The notes: generated from the letters alone by a model not told the origin. A DNA stretch of 64,000 nucleotides from Strongylocentrotus droebachiensis (GCA_035222895.1 JAVYIG010002197.1:1-64000), one strand, 5' to 3'. Shown: positions 37,797-49,331, counted from the stretch's first letter. Numbers and translations: made by a program.

Positions 37797-38006
37797 GAAC
37801 AGGCTATCTTCCATCTCTCTCTATGTTGGTGTTCTGGTCCTGCCTAATCCCCATAATGGGATCCAGACCTAATCCAAGGGATTGACAGACTTCAGGTAGC
37901 TAGAACCCGTGACCTCACTGTCAAGGTCGCACTGAGTTCATTACTTCTCTATTTCCTCTCTCTCTCTCCCCTGCCTGGCCTGGGTTAGTCTACCTGTAAG
38001 ACTATA

Positions 38007-39485
38007 GACCCCTGTTACACATGCGTCGGCTTTTAAAGCGGGCCCCGGAGGCGGCCTCACACCTGCAATTTGAAGCCGCCTCGAGATCATCAAACCCCTG
38101 TTACACATGATCTCGGGCCCGCAATTTTGCGTCTACACATAGGCCGGCCTCACGTCGCCTTTTCACGAGCTGATGTTGGGGCGGACTCCAGAAAGACAGA
38201 AAGAGAATTAAGTGATAGAATGATAAAAACAAAGAATAACATAAGAGAAGGTAATAGAAGGAAGAAACAAAGAATAGCATAAGGAAAGACAGAAAGAGAA
38301 GATGAAAGAAGGAAGAAACAAAGAATAACATAAGGAAAGACAGAAAGAAAAAGTGATAGAATAATAAAAAACAAAGAATAACATAAGAATAGATGAAAGA
38401 AGGAAGAAACAAAGAATAACATAAGGAAAGACAGAAAGAGAAAGTGTGATAAAAATAAAGAATAACATAAGAGAAGATGAAAGAAGGAAGAAACAAAGAA
38501 TAGCATAAGGAAAGACAGAAAGAGAAAGTGTGATAAAAACAAAGAATAACATAAGAGAAGATGAAAGAAGGAAGAAACAAAGAATAACATAAGGAAAGAC
38601 AGAAAGAGAAGGTTATAGAAGGAAGAAACAAAGAATAACATAAGGAAAGACAGAAAGAGAAAGTGTGATAAAAACAAAGAATAACATAAGAGAAGATGAA
38701 AGAAGGAAGAAACAAAGAATAGCATAAGGAAAGACAGAAAGAGAAAGTGTGATAAAAACAAAGAATAACATAAGAGAAGATGAAAGAAGGAAGAAACAAA
38801 GAATAACATAAGGAAAGACAGAAAGAGAAGGTTATAGAAGGAAGAAACAAAGAATAACATAAGGAAAGACAGAAAGAGAAGGTTATAGAAGGAAGAAACA
38901 AAGAATAACAAAAGGAAAGACAGAAAGAGAAGGTTATAGAAGAAAGAAACAAAGAATAACATAAGGAAAGACAGAAAGAGAAAGCGATAGAATGATAAAA
39001 ACAAAGAATAACATAAGGAAAGACAGAAAGAGACAGGATAGAATGATAAAAACATTTCACATAAGGAAAGACAGAAAGAGAAAGTGATAGAATGATAAAA
39101 ACAAAGAATAACATAAGGAAAGACAGAAAGAGGGAGTGATAGAATGATAAAAAACAAAGAATAACATAAAGAAAGACAGAAAGAGAGAGTGATAGAATGA
39201 TAAAAACAAAGAATAACATAAGAGAAGGTGGCAAGCGCGCCCGATGTATTATGTTGGATAATGATGACAGATTACGTCACTTCCGCTTATAAGCCGGCCC
39301 CGAGTCCACTTTGGTGTTACACATACCGATTGCGGGACTGAGGCCGGCCTCAAACCACATCCAGAGGTGGACTGAGTCCACCTGGCCTCAGTCCGGCTTT
39401 TCGAAAAAAGTTGGTGTTACACATACGTCGAGCCGACTCCGGGGCCGGCCTCAGTCCACTTTCAGACGTATGTGTAACAGGGGTC
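38007..39485. mobile_element. TIR element with minisatellite core
   Basis: The left end GACCCCTGTTACACATGCGT is matched by the reverse complement of the right end, GACCCCTGTTACACATACGT, with TA at both borders. GC-rich subterminal segments repeat 'TGTTACACAT' and 'GGCCGGCCTCA' words on each side (for example near 38099, 38140, 39312, 39345, 39413 and 39440), as transposase-binding subterminal repeats do. The centre is a 1-kb tandem array. No transposase is present, so it is non-autonomous. A TA target and a G-rich 5' end fit the Tc1/mariner or a related superfamily, but I cannot name it. Confidence 0.75.
38191..39230. repeat. 1-kb minisatellite with three interleaved spacer types
   Basis: The constant unit AACATAAGGAAAGACAGAAA (about 24 bp) alternates with three spacers: 'gtgtgataaaaacaaagaat', 'ggttatagaaggaagaaac...' and 'agaagatgaaagaaggaag...'. 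Simple units are about 51 bp and compound units about 100 bp. Homogeneity is high in the centre. Antisense ORFs of 335 and 377 codons (FCLSLCYSLFLPS repeats) are by-products of period lengths divisible by three and not proteins. Confidence 0.92.
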
Positions 39486-41960
39486 TAGGAAGCCCTGATG
39501 CATGGAAAACTTCATTTCATACCTTGGAAGTAGGCATCAAGTTATACAAAACTCATTTGCCCCTCGGTGTCCGCCAGTGGGTTACTCTTGAATTTGGCGC
39601 TGTGCAGTTATGGATGAACATGGACAGTTGAATAATCCATCAGGATTAAACTTGTCCTTCTTCAGTGACCAGTACATATCAAGATTTGATTTGAAAGAAT
39701 TGAGGGATGGACTTTCTGCTACTTTCTTCTACTCAAGTACTTGATAAATGAGTTTGTAGAGACTGTCCTAAGTTGTAAGGCTGGATAGTAAGACTATAGT
39801 GGCCTGAGAATGCTGTGGCTCTGTAAAAAGTCACATTGACGATCACATTAAACAACAAATTGTTTAGAATGTCTTCCTTGTTCATGAACATTTCCTTCAA
39901 GTGACCTCTTCTTAAAATACTTTGTAAGTGTTGACCCCAAGGGTGACCTGACAATTGCTCTGGTGAAACTCACTCCAGGTTTTACTTTATCAGAGATGTA
40001 GGGTTAGGGTTAGAATTGCATCTGGGTTATACATGTAGCTTAACTTTACTTTAGAGCTAGGGTTCGGGTTAGGTATATTGTAACAGGGCTGAAGTAAGTA
40101 AGAAGTTTGCTTATTGTAGAAAATTGACCATAAACTGCATCTCAAGCGTATGTTTTAGAACCACAAATATACTTCAAATGACCCTCTTACCCAGAGTATG
40201 AAAGAGAGGCATCCTGCTCTTATCAAACACAAGGTTAGTGTCACCTTTGTCATGTTGCAGGGTCTGGCAAGGTGGCCTTTGGCCGGGCTTACATGTACTT
40301 TTCAAAGTTGTTTAGTAAAGATCCAAGATTTTGTAAGACAGTCACAAGAGGCACAGTTTAAAACAAATCTCTCTGGTGCCTTTTGGGTATAAATTTGCAA
40401 AGGGGGTGGGGAGGGCCGGGCACAACAAAACAATTTATGAGGAGCACATTTGTAATTAAGGACCATGAAAAGCATATCTGTGGGAGAAAAATTGACTGAC
40501 TACTATGTGGCTTTGAGAATAATGATAGAAAAGATGTCCCTTTTGGAATCCCGCCATAGCACTTCAGTAGCCAGCCAGCATGTCGAAAAAGAAAACCGCA
40601 ACTGTATTTGTGGAAGAAATCCTCCAAGACCGGTGCATTATTCCGTCAAGAGGTTTTTGTGTGTGTATGCGAGTTCAATGTCTCGCTGCATGCTTGCTCC
40701 GGCAATCAAACAACATTTCAAGTCTCGAGAGACAAGACCTGGGCTTAACCATGCCCCAGATACGGTCCTGATTGACAAATATTTGTTGCATCCTAAATCT
40801 GGCCCAACTTGGCCTATATATACCACAGCATCTCGTACTGTAATCTGTATGTGTACCTCCTCTCCCATCCTATATAGGCTACATGTAGTCTTGACTTTCA
40901 GACAAAATTAGTTTTTATCTTTACCAATAGAAAGTGTATCAGGCCATTTATGAGAATGGACACTAAAACCTGACCGAAATTGTTTGATTTGCAAACGTTC
41001 AATACTGTAAAAGTTTATACAGTTTTACTAAACCTTGAAACTTCTTGCAATATGATAGACATAACGTATGTAATTTGTAAATGACAATGAATTAGGCCAA
41101 CGAATTGCTTTAAAAAAATGCAGTGCTGTGTCAGTTTTGATGCAATTATTACTTGGCATGGAAATTTCATGATTCTGAAGTCTGAAATTCATTCATGACT
41201 ATTTATTTCACACCTCCCAAACGTTTCGGTTCTACAATATTCTACATAAATGCAGACTTTACAAAACACACAGTCATTGAGAGAGAGTGGAGAAATACCC
41301 CAAGTCTGGGAGCCAGGCTACTGGTTTCTTCCATCTGTCCCTCAAAACTGGGTCGAGCTTTGGTACTCGACATCTCAAACTTGAGAGGTAGATCCAGGGA
41401 TGATTCTTTTCTTCTCCTTGAAGTAGGGATGGGACACACCCCCTGTTTGAAGTAGATTTATATTTGTGTACAAATGTTGAGTATGATTTGGAAATGAGGA
41501 TTATGGCGGGGGATGGGAATGGGGTTAGTAGGATTAATATTGGGTCGGAATTAGAATGGACCTGTGCGAAGATATTTTTTAGATAATGATAGAGAGAGAG
41601 AAGTTTGTAGAGAATTAAGAGATGATTCATGAGGAACAAGGCAATCTGCAATGTATTGTGAGAAAGTAAGATAGTAAGAAAGTATGATGGAGTGAAAGTT
41701 TCATTGTTTTACTATGTACAATGCAATCCCATGTACCGGTACTTCATTTATTTTGTTGGAAATGGAAATAAACGAAAAAGAAATGAAATGAAAAAGCTGA
41801 AGAGAAATAGAATTAGTAAAAAGTGTGTAATTGAAAATATTTCCCACTATCACTTATCAAACTAATGAGATATGCATGCAAAAGATAGGTGATATATATG
41901 TTTGATCAATATTTTGAAATGCTTATCAAACAAAATAAAATAGTTTGTACCTTTAAACTT

Positions 41961-42107
41961 GGACCCTGTTTCATAAAACTTCATATCAATAGCAAATGCT
42001 AAGTTTCTTTGACAAATTGTTCTCAGCCAATCAGATGCCATGATTTCAGTAGCTTATAACAGTTATTGTAACTTGTTATTGATAACAAGTTTGGTGAAAC
42101 AGGGCCC
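41961..42107. mobile_element. MITE, 'GGRCCCTGTTTCAYMAAACTT' ends
   Basis: The left end GGACCCTGTTTCATAAAACT and the reverse complement of the right end GGGCCCTGTTTCACCAAACT form an imperfect inverted repeat extending to about 31 bp (through 'TTATCAATA'). It is 147 bp long and internally AT-rich, with a CCAATCAGA word. Non-autonomous; superfamily uncertain. Confidence 0.7.
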
Positions 42108-42192
42108 AGATGGATGGAGGGAGGGATGGTGTGTTAGATAGAATTAGATCAATGATAATGACAGAACGACCCTGAATCTCAATCTGTTTCTC

Positions 42193-42637
42193 ATTGATGG
42201 ACTGCTACCCCCGAATCAGTCTGGCGTGTCTTCACTATCTCAAGATTGCCAAATATCCAGCTATTTGAACTATCCCGATCGCAAACTATCCAGCTAATTT
42301 GCGTCTTCATCAGACCGAAGTAGCAATTAGCAGGATATTTGGTCGGGATTGTCATCCAAAGATATCTTGGGATAGTTTGCAAAATATCCCACTATTTGCC
42401 AAAATATCCAGCTATTTGTCCTGTGCGTCTTCACCAGACCGAAGACTCGCACTATGCGCTAACGCTGAGCAAAATATCTTGAGCTAATTTCTCAAGGTTG
42501 AATCTCAAGCTGATAAAGACGTGATTTGTAACTTTGGGATTATTTCCCAAATCAGAAATAGCGGGCTATTTGGCAATCTCGAGCTGATGGAGACAGGCCT
42601 ATTGATGGACTGCACCCCCGAATCAGTCTGGCGTGTC
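42193..42637. mobile_element. inverted-repeat element flanked by a 37-bp direct repeat
   Basis: A 37-38 bp sequence (attgatggactgc...cgtgtc) occurs at 42193-42230 and 42601-42637 with one indel. Between the copies is an imperfect inverted repeat. The left arm 'ctcaagattgccaaatatcc' is matched by the reverse complement of the right arm, 'ctcgagattgccaaatagcc'. Internal words 'aaatatccagctatttg' and 'cttca.cagaccgaag' recur. The direct repeat is longer than a usual target duplication, so it may instead be part of the element. Confidence 0.55.
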
Positions 42638-42975
42638 ACTCGGGTTATCGCAGGCCTTGATTGGCTGCGACAGATGGAGGTGGCCCGTCAGCGGGCATGT
42701 CAGCATCATTCACAGAAACCATCCTGAATTTTACTTGAATTGTCCAGTTGATGATGCAAGGAACTTGCTCAATCCATCTCGTTCTGGCCTCGGGAATGCA
42801 GGCGTGACTAATAAATGAGCGATGATTATGAAATAGAACATGAAGTTTAGTAACAGAAGGTTCTTAATAAGTGATACTAAAAAAGAATAATGATGGCAAA
42901 GAGGCAGGTAGTGACGTTTTGACACTAAAAGGATTGCGACTTTCTGATAGTTAATTAATTTACCACAATAAATCA

Positions 42976-43121
42976 TATGTATCTACCTATTATTGCTTAG
43001 TCCTCCAGACAAAGCAGTCATCGAAACAAAACAAAAAGTCACCGTTGTGCATAACCCCCCAATACCCCGCTATCCCCTTCAGTCACGCTCGCACTACGAC
43101 AGCATGCAGACTTCCTCTCTC
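42976..43121. repeat. DIRS B left inverted terminal repeat
   Basis: 146 bp, identical as reverse complement to 49186-49331 as far as I can see by eye. The outer 20 bp (42956-42975) is specific to this tip and is found again in the internal complementary region. Confidence 0.93.
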
Positions 43122-43562
43122 TTTTCGCAGTCTATCGAAATATAGGGCAGATAAGTCGCTAGCGCTAAAATTTGGAGTTTTTGCTCCTCGCAAGCGTTTT
43201 GGGTGCTTTCTGTCTGTCATTATCCAGTTCCAATTTGTTTTGATACATTTTGGTTCGGTTTTTTAACCCTCAGTCACTTTAGTTTTGGCAAGAATTTAGT
43301 GTTCACTTTGCCGAGCGAACTTCCTTTTTGAGTTCAGTCCCGGGCACAGTTTTTTGTGTACCGGGGCTTTTTCACTGTGTGTGTTAACTCGAATGTTACG
43401 GGATTTTTTGTTGTGCATACCTCGTGTGTTGTTGGAGTGTGTGTATACGGTGCGGCTCTTTTGTTTTGAGCTCGCTGTGTGTTTTGTTTTCTTTTGTTGG
43501 CGCTAAAGTAAGCGTTCTTCTCTTTCGTAGTTGTTTGCTACGTTAGGGTGGTTTTCAAGTTT

Positions 43563-43662
43563 GTCGTGTGTTTATAAACGACACTGTTTTGTTACAAGTT
43601 TGTCGTGTGTTTATAAACGACGCTGTTGTTTTGTTCGAGTTAGTCGTGTGTTTATAAACGAC
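43563..43662. repeat. three copies of a palindromic 20-mer in the DIRS B leader
   Basis: GTCGTGTGTTTATAAACGAC occurs exactly at 43563-43582, 43602-43621 and 43643-43662, spaced 39 and 41 bp apart. Each copy can form a hairpin (GTCGT...ACGAC with TTTATAAA in the centre). They lie in the untranslated leader just before the gag-like ORF. Possible roles are RNA structure, promoter or protein binding; none is shown. Confidence 0.85.
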
Positions 43663-43783
43663 GTTTGTTTGTGATTGACGCTAGTTGCTCGTCGATTTTT
43701 TGTTCTTAGTAACTGGGGTTACTTTGTTTTCTTGTTTTGCTTTCGTTCGAAAGTTTGTTGTTTTCTCATCCACAGGTTTTCCA

Positions 43784-46054
43784 ATGGACGAGGAGTCTGG
43801 TTTTGGAGTGGATTCACTCCCCCCAGTGGCTGTTGTCACCACCTCGCTAGCGAGTGGGTTTGGTGCGGCAGGAGGGGGGGGTAAGGGCAACTCAAGTGCA
43901 GGCTTGAGGCAGGTGGCTCCCCACTCTGGGTATTTTTTGCCTGGGGTGTTGGGGGCTTTGCCCGGTAGTAAGTTTCCGTCGGATACCGCGTCCGAGCCAG
44001 CCAGCGGGCTGCGCTCCGGCGTCGGTATGGCGAGGTCTGTAGATTCATTGACACTGAATAAAGAGACACCTGTCAGCGGCTCTCCCCCTCGTGGGTTAGC
44101 TCGACTTACAGAGGCCTCGGGCTTTACGGCCCCTGGCTCTGTTGCGAGACAACAGCCGTGCGATGCACGAGCCATGCTTTCAAGCGTGAAGTCGACCCGG
44201 TTTGCGGCCACATATGGGGTACCTGTACTCACCCCAGTGACACGCCGTGGTCTTGAGCTTGCTGCTTCGCACGAAGCGCTGATGCGAGCAGACCCCGGTC
44301 ACACCGAGCGTGCGGGGATCGCTGGAGTTTCTCGCGAAACTTTGCGGCGAGCATGCCCCGGTCACACTGACCGTAGTGGTGTCGCTGTAGCTTCTCAGGA
44401 AGTATTGCAGCATGAGGGCCTCAGTCACACTGACCGTGAGGGTTTCGCTCAAGTTTCTATGGAAGCAGTGAAGCGAGGCGGGCCAGGTCAATCTGACCGT
44501 GGAGCTAAGCTTAAGAAAGCTAGCAAGTCTAAGAAGTCCCCTTCGTCCCCCGTTGCGACGGGTAAGAAGCGGAAGAGTTCGAACGGCCAGGCTTCGGCCG
44601 GTTCGCGGACTAAGAAGGCAAAGAAATCGACGCCGGTGTCGTCTTTTTCGAGTTCTGCGCAGGCAGAGCTCAGGGCTATGTTGGAGCAGATGTTCGGTCA
44701 GCTGGGCGCCCCAGCGGTATCGAGAGGTGAACAAACTTTGGCTACAAATTTGTCACCCGGCACGTTAGTAGGTTCGGTGCCTTCCGTTCCTCGTGCCCTG
44801 GCTAGTGGGGAGGCGGTGCCTGTCTCTTTGTCTTCAGATTCAGAGGCTTTTTCTGAATTTTCGAGTGCCGCTATTCTGACGTCAGAATCGTTGCCTCGCA
44901 CAGTCGGCGCCCGGTCAGACTTTGTGTCGCCGGCGCCCGCTTCTCTCGGCGCTCCGCCGGGGGAGGAGTCGTTTGCCTCAGTGGGGGTTTTCCCCCAGTC
45001 GTATGATTCGGTCACTCTCGATCGTCGGGATGACTGGGACTCGGCCTCCGTTGTCTCGGAGGATTCTCAGCTGGACTCAGGCCCAAGTCAATTTTCTAGT
45101 TTGGGCTCTGATGCGAGGGCTTTACTTGCAAAGTATTTGCCTGATACATTTTCTCGCCCTAGTGCTGTTGATAGTGTGCCTTCGTCTCTGTTTAAACAGC
45201 GTTGTTCTCAAGAGTCTATCCCTCTTCCAGAGGAGTTTAAGGTTGAATTTGAGAGGATTTCTGCTGACCCTTTTGGGGTTTTTCGGGATGTGAAATCGCA
45301 GAGCTCTGCATTCACCTTTCTTTCTGAAGTTACTCGTGACTTTTTTGTTTCCAAGAAGCTGTCACCAGACTTGGTGAATGTGGCACTTAGATTGGGGGTC
45401 AACCTCAAGACTAAGTCCTACAAGGAGCGGGATAAGCCGCTCGAGTTGGTCTCTGGTATGACGGGGGTTTCTCTTCGCCTTTCGGCCTACCTTGGCTCTC
45501 TCGTCAGCCTCTTGGCAAGGGCTGGCGAGTTGGAGATTTCGGCAGATGATCTATTGGTACTTCACAATGTCCTTTTGTTGATTTCGGGACTGTTGTGGTC
45601 TTCCATTTCGTGTACATCTGTAGTGTTGACGTCTCAGCGCCGTCAGCTTGCGTTGTCGGAGCTGGGTGTGTTGGAGAGGGATATCCCTTCGTTGTGTGAG
45701 GGTATTTCCTCGTCGGGGCAGTTCCTCTGCGGAGGGCAGTTTACTGCAATGCTGCAAAAGGAGATTGATAGGCGCAAGCAGGCCGCTGATTTGGCGCGGC
45801 ATTTCCGGGCGCATCCTGTGCCCAGGGGGCGGTCAGGACCTCCTAGGAGGCCTGCTCCGTCTGGTTCTCGCCAGCGTGCTCCTTTTCAGGCGCCTCGCCG
45901 GGCTCCGTTTCAGGCTCCTCGTCGGCCTACGGGTCCTGCTCGGACTTCTTTTGTGTCCCAGCCTCGTTCAGGTCGTGGCAGGGGTTCGGCTAGAGGTGGT
46001 GGTGGACCGAGGTCTTCGGTCAAGCCTTTCCCTCAATCCAAGCGGCCCTTTTGA
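43784..46054 (+). other. DIRS B gag-like ORF1
   Basis: The frame is open from 43685. I prefer the ATG at 43784 (MDEESGFGVDSLPPV), because the upstream 33 codons are hydrophobic leader-like sequence translated from the UTR and a splice-acceptor-like 'ttttctcatccacag' lies just before. The protein is about 756 residues. It has four tandem peptide repeats of about 25 residues with a 'PGHTDRxGxAxxSxExL' core (nt about 44250-44500). A basic Lys/Ser stretch and a central domain shared with element A follow, and the Arg/Pro/Gly-rich C-terminus suits nucleic-acid binding. The tail overlaps the start of the RT frame. Confidence 0.75.
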
Positions 46055-47954
46055 AGGTTTGCCCCGAGCGTTTGTAGACCGGGTCGGCGGTCGGCTCCAG
46101 GAGTTTCTTCCCTTTTGGGAAGCTATCACCGAAGACACTTTCGTGCTCTCAGTCGTGCGAGAGGGCTTCTACATAGAGTTGGTAGAGCCCCTCCCGGGCG
46201 GCGCCATTCGGGTTCGTCCGCCTCCGTTGTCCGCCCCTTACCAGCAACACATCTCGAGCGAGATTCTCATGCTGTTGGAGAAGGGTGCGATCGAGCGGGT
46301 TTCAGACCACCCTGGTCTGAGTCTCTCTCCAGTGTTCATTATTCCCAAGCGCTCGGGGAAGTTGAGGATGATCCTCAATATGAAGAGGATCAATCTTCAT
46401 ATCGCTCCCATGCACTTCCGCATGGAGCATTTAGCCACGATCCTTCCGTCGATAGGTCCGGAGGATTGGGCGGTATCTCTAGATCTCAGAGATGCGTACT
46501 TCCATGTGCCTATTCACCCTCGTTCGAGGGATCTTCTGGGGTTTGCCTTTCGGGGAGAAACCTTCAGGTTCAAGGCCCTCCCGTTCGGTTTGAGACCGGC
46601 TCCTCGGGTGTTTACCCGAGTGGTTTCGGCGCTCACGGCGTTTCTTCGGAGGCGGGGGCTAAGGCTTTTCGCCTACTTGGACGATTGGCTTTTGGTGGCC
46701 AGTTCCAAGCCTCGCCTTCAGGAGCATTTGGCTCTGCTTCTGCGGGTCACGCAGGAACTAGGGTTCCTGGTGAACTGGGAAAAGTCCGAATTGTCGCCCG
46801 CCCGCAGTTTGGTCTATCTAGGGGCGGAGCTGGACTTTCCGAGTCAGTTGGCCCGTCCCAGTGGGGACAGGGTTCGGTCGATTACCATGGCAGCCCGGTC
46901 TCTGCGGCGTTCCCGCAGAGTTCCGGCCAGGCAGTGGCTCCAGTGGCTGGGTTATTTGGCCAGCCTGGTCGATGTGTTTCTGGATGTTCGTCTGCTCATG
47001 AGGCCTTTTCAAAGGCATCTTCTGCGGTTCTACAGGCCGAGTGTAGATTCCCTTTCGGTCAGGATTCCTTTGCCGAAGGAGATCAAGCTTCTGTTGGCCC
47101 CTTGGGTGGACAGAGCCTTTTTGGTTCAGGGCAAGCCTTTTCGCGTGCCTCTTCCTTCGATTTCCCTGACGACGGACGCCTCCCACCTGGGGTGGGGGGG
47201 TCACTGTTTGGGCAACATGGTGTCGGGGATTTGGGATTTTCCCGTCCTTCCGCACATCAATGTGTTGGAAATGTTGGCGGCGTTCGAGTCGCTTCGTCAT
47301 TTCAGACAGCTGTTAGTTGGTCGCACGGTTCTGTTGCTGACGGACAACACAACTGTGGCTGCCTACATCAATCGTCAGGGCGGCACCAGGTCGTCCAGCC
47401 TGAACGAGTTAGCTGCTCGGCTGTGGCGGTGGTGTCGGGCGGCGGAAATCACTCCAGTAGCGTCCTTTATTCCTGGCCGGGACAATCTGGTGGCAGATTT
47501 CCTGTCCAGAGGGAGGTGTCTCCCATCGGAGTGGGCTCTCCATTTGGAGGTCTTCGATCTTCTCCTGTTGGTCTGGTCTCCTTTGGAGATCGACCTATTC
47601 GCATCCCCCTTCAACCACCGCCTTCCAAGGTATTGTTCTCGGGTCCGGGATCCGGAGGCTTGGGCGTTGGATGCCTTCTCGATCCATTGGGGGTCTCTTC
47701 GGAGTTATGCGTTTCCCCCGTTCGGCTTGATTCCTCAGGTCTTGAGGAAAATCAAGGCGGACGGGGCGTGGGTTCTGTTGATCGCCCCTCATTGGCCGAG
47801 GAGGTCTTGGTTTCCGGACCTCCTGGCATTGTTGGTGGGGAAACCGCTTTGTCTTCCGCTGAAGGGGGATTTGGTGGCTCAGCCTCTTTCAGGGATTCTT
47901 CATCCTCGGCCAGCGGTCCTCCATTTGACCGCTTGGCCGTTATCGGGGAGGTAG
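45648..47954 (+). other. DIRS B RT / RNase H ORF2
   Basis: Open frame of 768 codons. Similarity to element A begins near residue 130, so the real start may lie inside the frame. RT: 'RMILNMKRIN', 'SLDLRDAYFHVPIHPRSRD', 'LPFGLRPAPRVFTRVV' and the catalytic box YLDD at about residues 343-346. RNase H: TTDAS at about 508-512 and 'LTDNTTVAAYINRQGGT', with the later Asp in 'DNLVADFLSRG'. The tail contains 'EIDLFAS..NHRLPRY' and 'YAFPPFGLI', where some DIRS elements carry a putative methyltransferase domain; that identity is uncertain here. It makes cDNA in the family's life cycle. Confidence 0.88.
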
Positions 47955-48979
47955 CCAGGGCTGAGGGCCTCTCAGAGAGAGCGTCTCAGTTTTTAGTCAA
48001 GAGCCGTCGAGATTCTACTAGAGCAGTGTACAACTCTCGTTTAGAGGCGTTTCACCAATGGTGTGAGGTTCTGGGCGTGGTTCCCAGGTTGGCATCTGTG
48101 GGTGTCATAGCGGACTTCCTTATTTCGTTATTTGATAAAGGGAGATCGCTGTCCACGTTACGGGGGTATCGGTCAGCGATTGCTGCGATCCATGCGGGGT
48201 TCCCTGATGGTTCGGGTGTGTCGAATTCTCCGCGTCTGGCAATGTTGTTGCGGTCTTTTTTTCTGGAGCGTCCGCCCCAACAGAAGTTGGCTCCTCCTTG
48301 GAGCCTGCCTAAGGTGTTGGCTGCGTTAGCTAAGCCTCCTTTTGAGCCTTTGGCCAAGGCTTCGTTGCATTGCCTCACAATCAAGACTTTGTTCTTGATT
48401 GCAATCGCGTCAGGGCAGAGGAGAGGCACTCTCCACGCCCTGTGTGTTTCTCCGGGTCACATCCGTTGGGAGAGGAAGGGGGTACGGCTTATTCCCAGGC
48501 CTTCCTTTATCGCAAAGAATCACACTGTCTCATCTGGTCCGGTGGAGATCTTCCTTTGTCCTTTGTCCAGTGTCTCCTCTGTTGAGGAGGACAAGGTCTG
48601 GTGCCCGGTTCGGGCTCTTAAGTGGTACCTGGACAGGACAAAGGGTTGCCGGACGGGTGAGCAGTTGTTCCTTATTACACGGGAACCTTTCTCTCCGGCG
48701 TCGAAGGAGTCCATCTCTCGATGGCTGGTTGAGGCAGTTCAGGCCGCGGGCCCTGAGGCTCTCGCGGAGGGTGTGCGTCCTCGGGCGCATGACACCAGGG
48801 GTGTTAGTACCTCCTGGGCCTTGTTTCATGGTGTTGCCCTTCAGGATATTATGAAGGCTGCCTTTTGGTCATCGCCTAATTCGTTCATCTCATGCTATCT
48901 GAAAGATGTGCCAGCGAGTGAAGAACGTTTTGCTACGGCTTCGTTGTTGGCGGCTTCGTCTTCGTTGGTCCCCCGCTAA
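46115..48979 (+). other. DIRS B tyrosine recombinase ORF3
   Basis: Open frame of 954 codons in a frame different from ORF2 and overlapping it by 1.84 kb; extensive ORF2/ORF3 overlap is known for DIRS elements. The recognisable recombinase is the last about 350 residues. These include an N-terminal SAM-like stretch (QFLVKSRRDSTRAVYNSRLE), the first catalytic Arg in SGQRRG (about residue 769), the H-x-x-R box in RAHDTRG (about 892-895), and the nucleophile Tyr in CYLKDVP (about 928). The Ser/Gly-rich first 600 residues lie opposite RT/RNase H and may not be translated as such; a later start is possible. Confidence 0.85.
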
Positions 48980-49021
48980 CCTTTTTATTTGGGACATGCC
49001 ACCCGCTTTCATCTGTGTTGG

Positions 49022-49131
49022 TCTAAGCAATAATAGGTAGATACATATGATTTATTGTGGTAAATTAGTTAAATCAGAACTGATTTTATTATTTACTATA
49101 TAAATCTATGTATCTACCTATGTCCCTCCCT
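49022..49131. repeat. DIRS B internal complementary region
   Basis: About 110 bp after ORF3 equal to the reverse complement of the right tip joined to the left tip. The middle reads 'taaattagttaaatcagaac', which defines the joined ends. It directly fixes the boundaries at about 42956 and 49376. Confidence 0.9.
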
Positions 49132-49185
49132 CCGGCCCCTCTCCTTGTTAGCAACATGTCCCTGTTCTGTATCTGGGACTGCTTT

Positions 49186-49331
49186 GAGAGAGGAAGTCTG
49201 CATGCTGTCGTAGTGCGAGCGTGACTGAAGGGGATAGCGGGGTATTGGGGGGTTATGCACAACGGTGACTTTTTGTTTTGTTTCGATGACTGCTTTGTCT
49301 GGAGGACTAAGCAATAATAGGTAGATACATA
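49186..49331. repeat. DIRS B right inverted terminal repeat
   Basis: 146 bp, reverse complement of 42976-43121. The tip continues to about 49376 with 'gatttatatagtaaataata' and 'aaaatcagttctgatttaac', both present in the internal complementary region. Confidence 0.93.

Noticed and set aside
38101-39234. 377- and 335-codon antisense ORFs with repeating FCLSLCYSLFLPS
   Set aside because: They are translations of the minisatellite, open because the repeat has few stops and in-frame periods. There is no sign of a real protein or start context.
40003-40071. Telomere-like words (tagggttagggtta), also near 10735 and 56877
   Set aside because: Only two or three units at each place; too short to be an interstitial telomere and common by chance in such DNA.
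46818-47300. 160-codon antisense ORF inside DIRS B
   Set aside because: Shadow of the GC-rich RT/RNase H frame, with no counterpart kept in element A.
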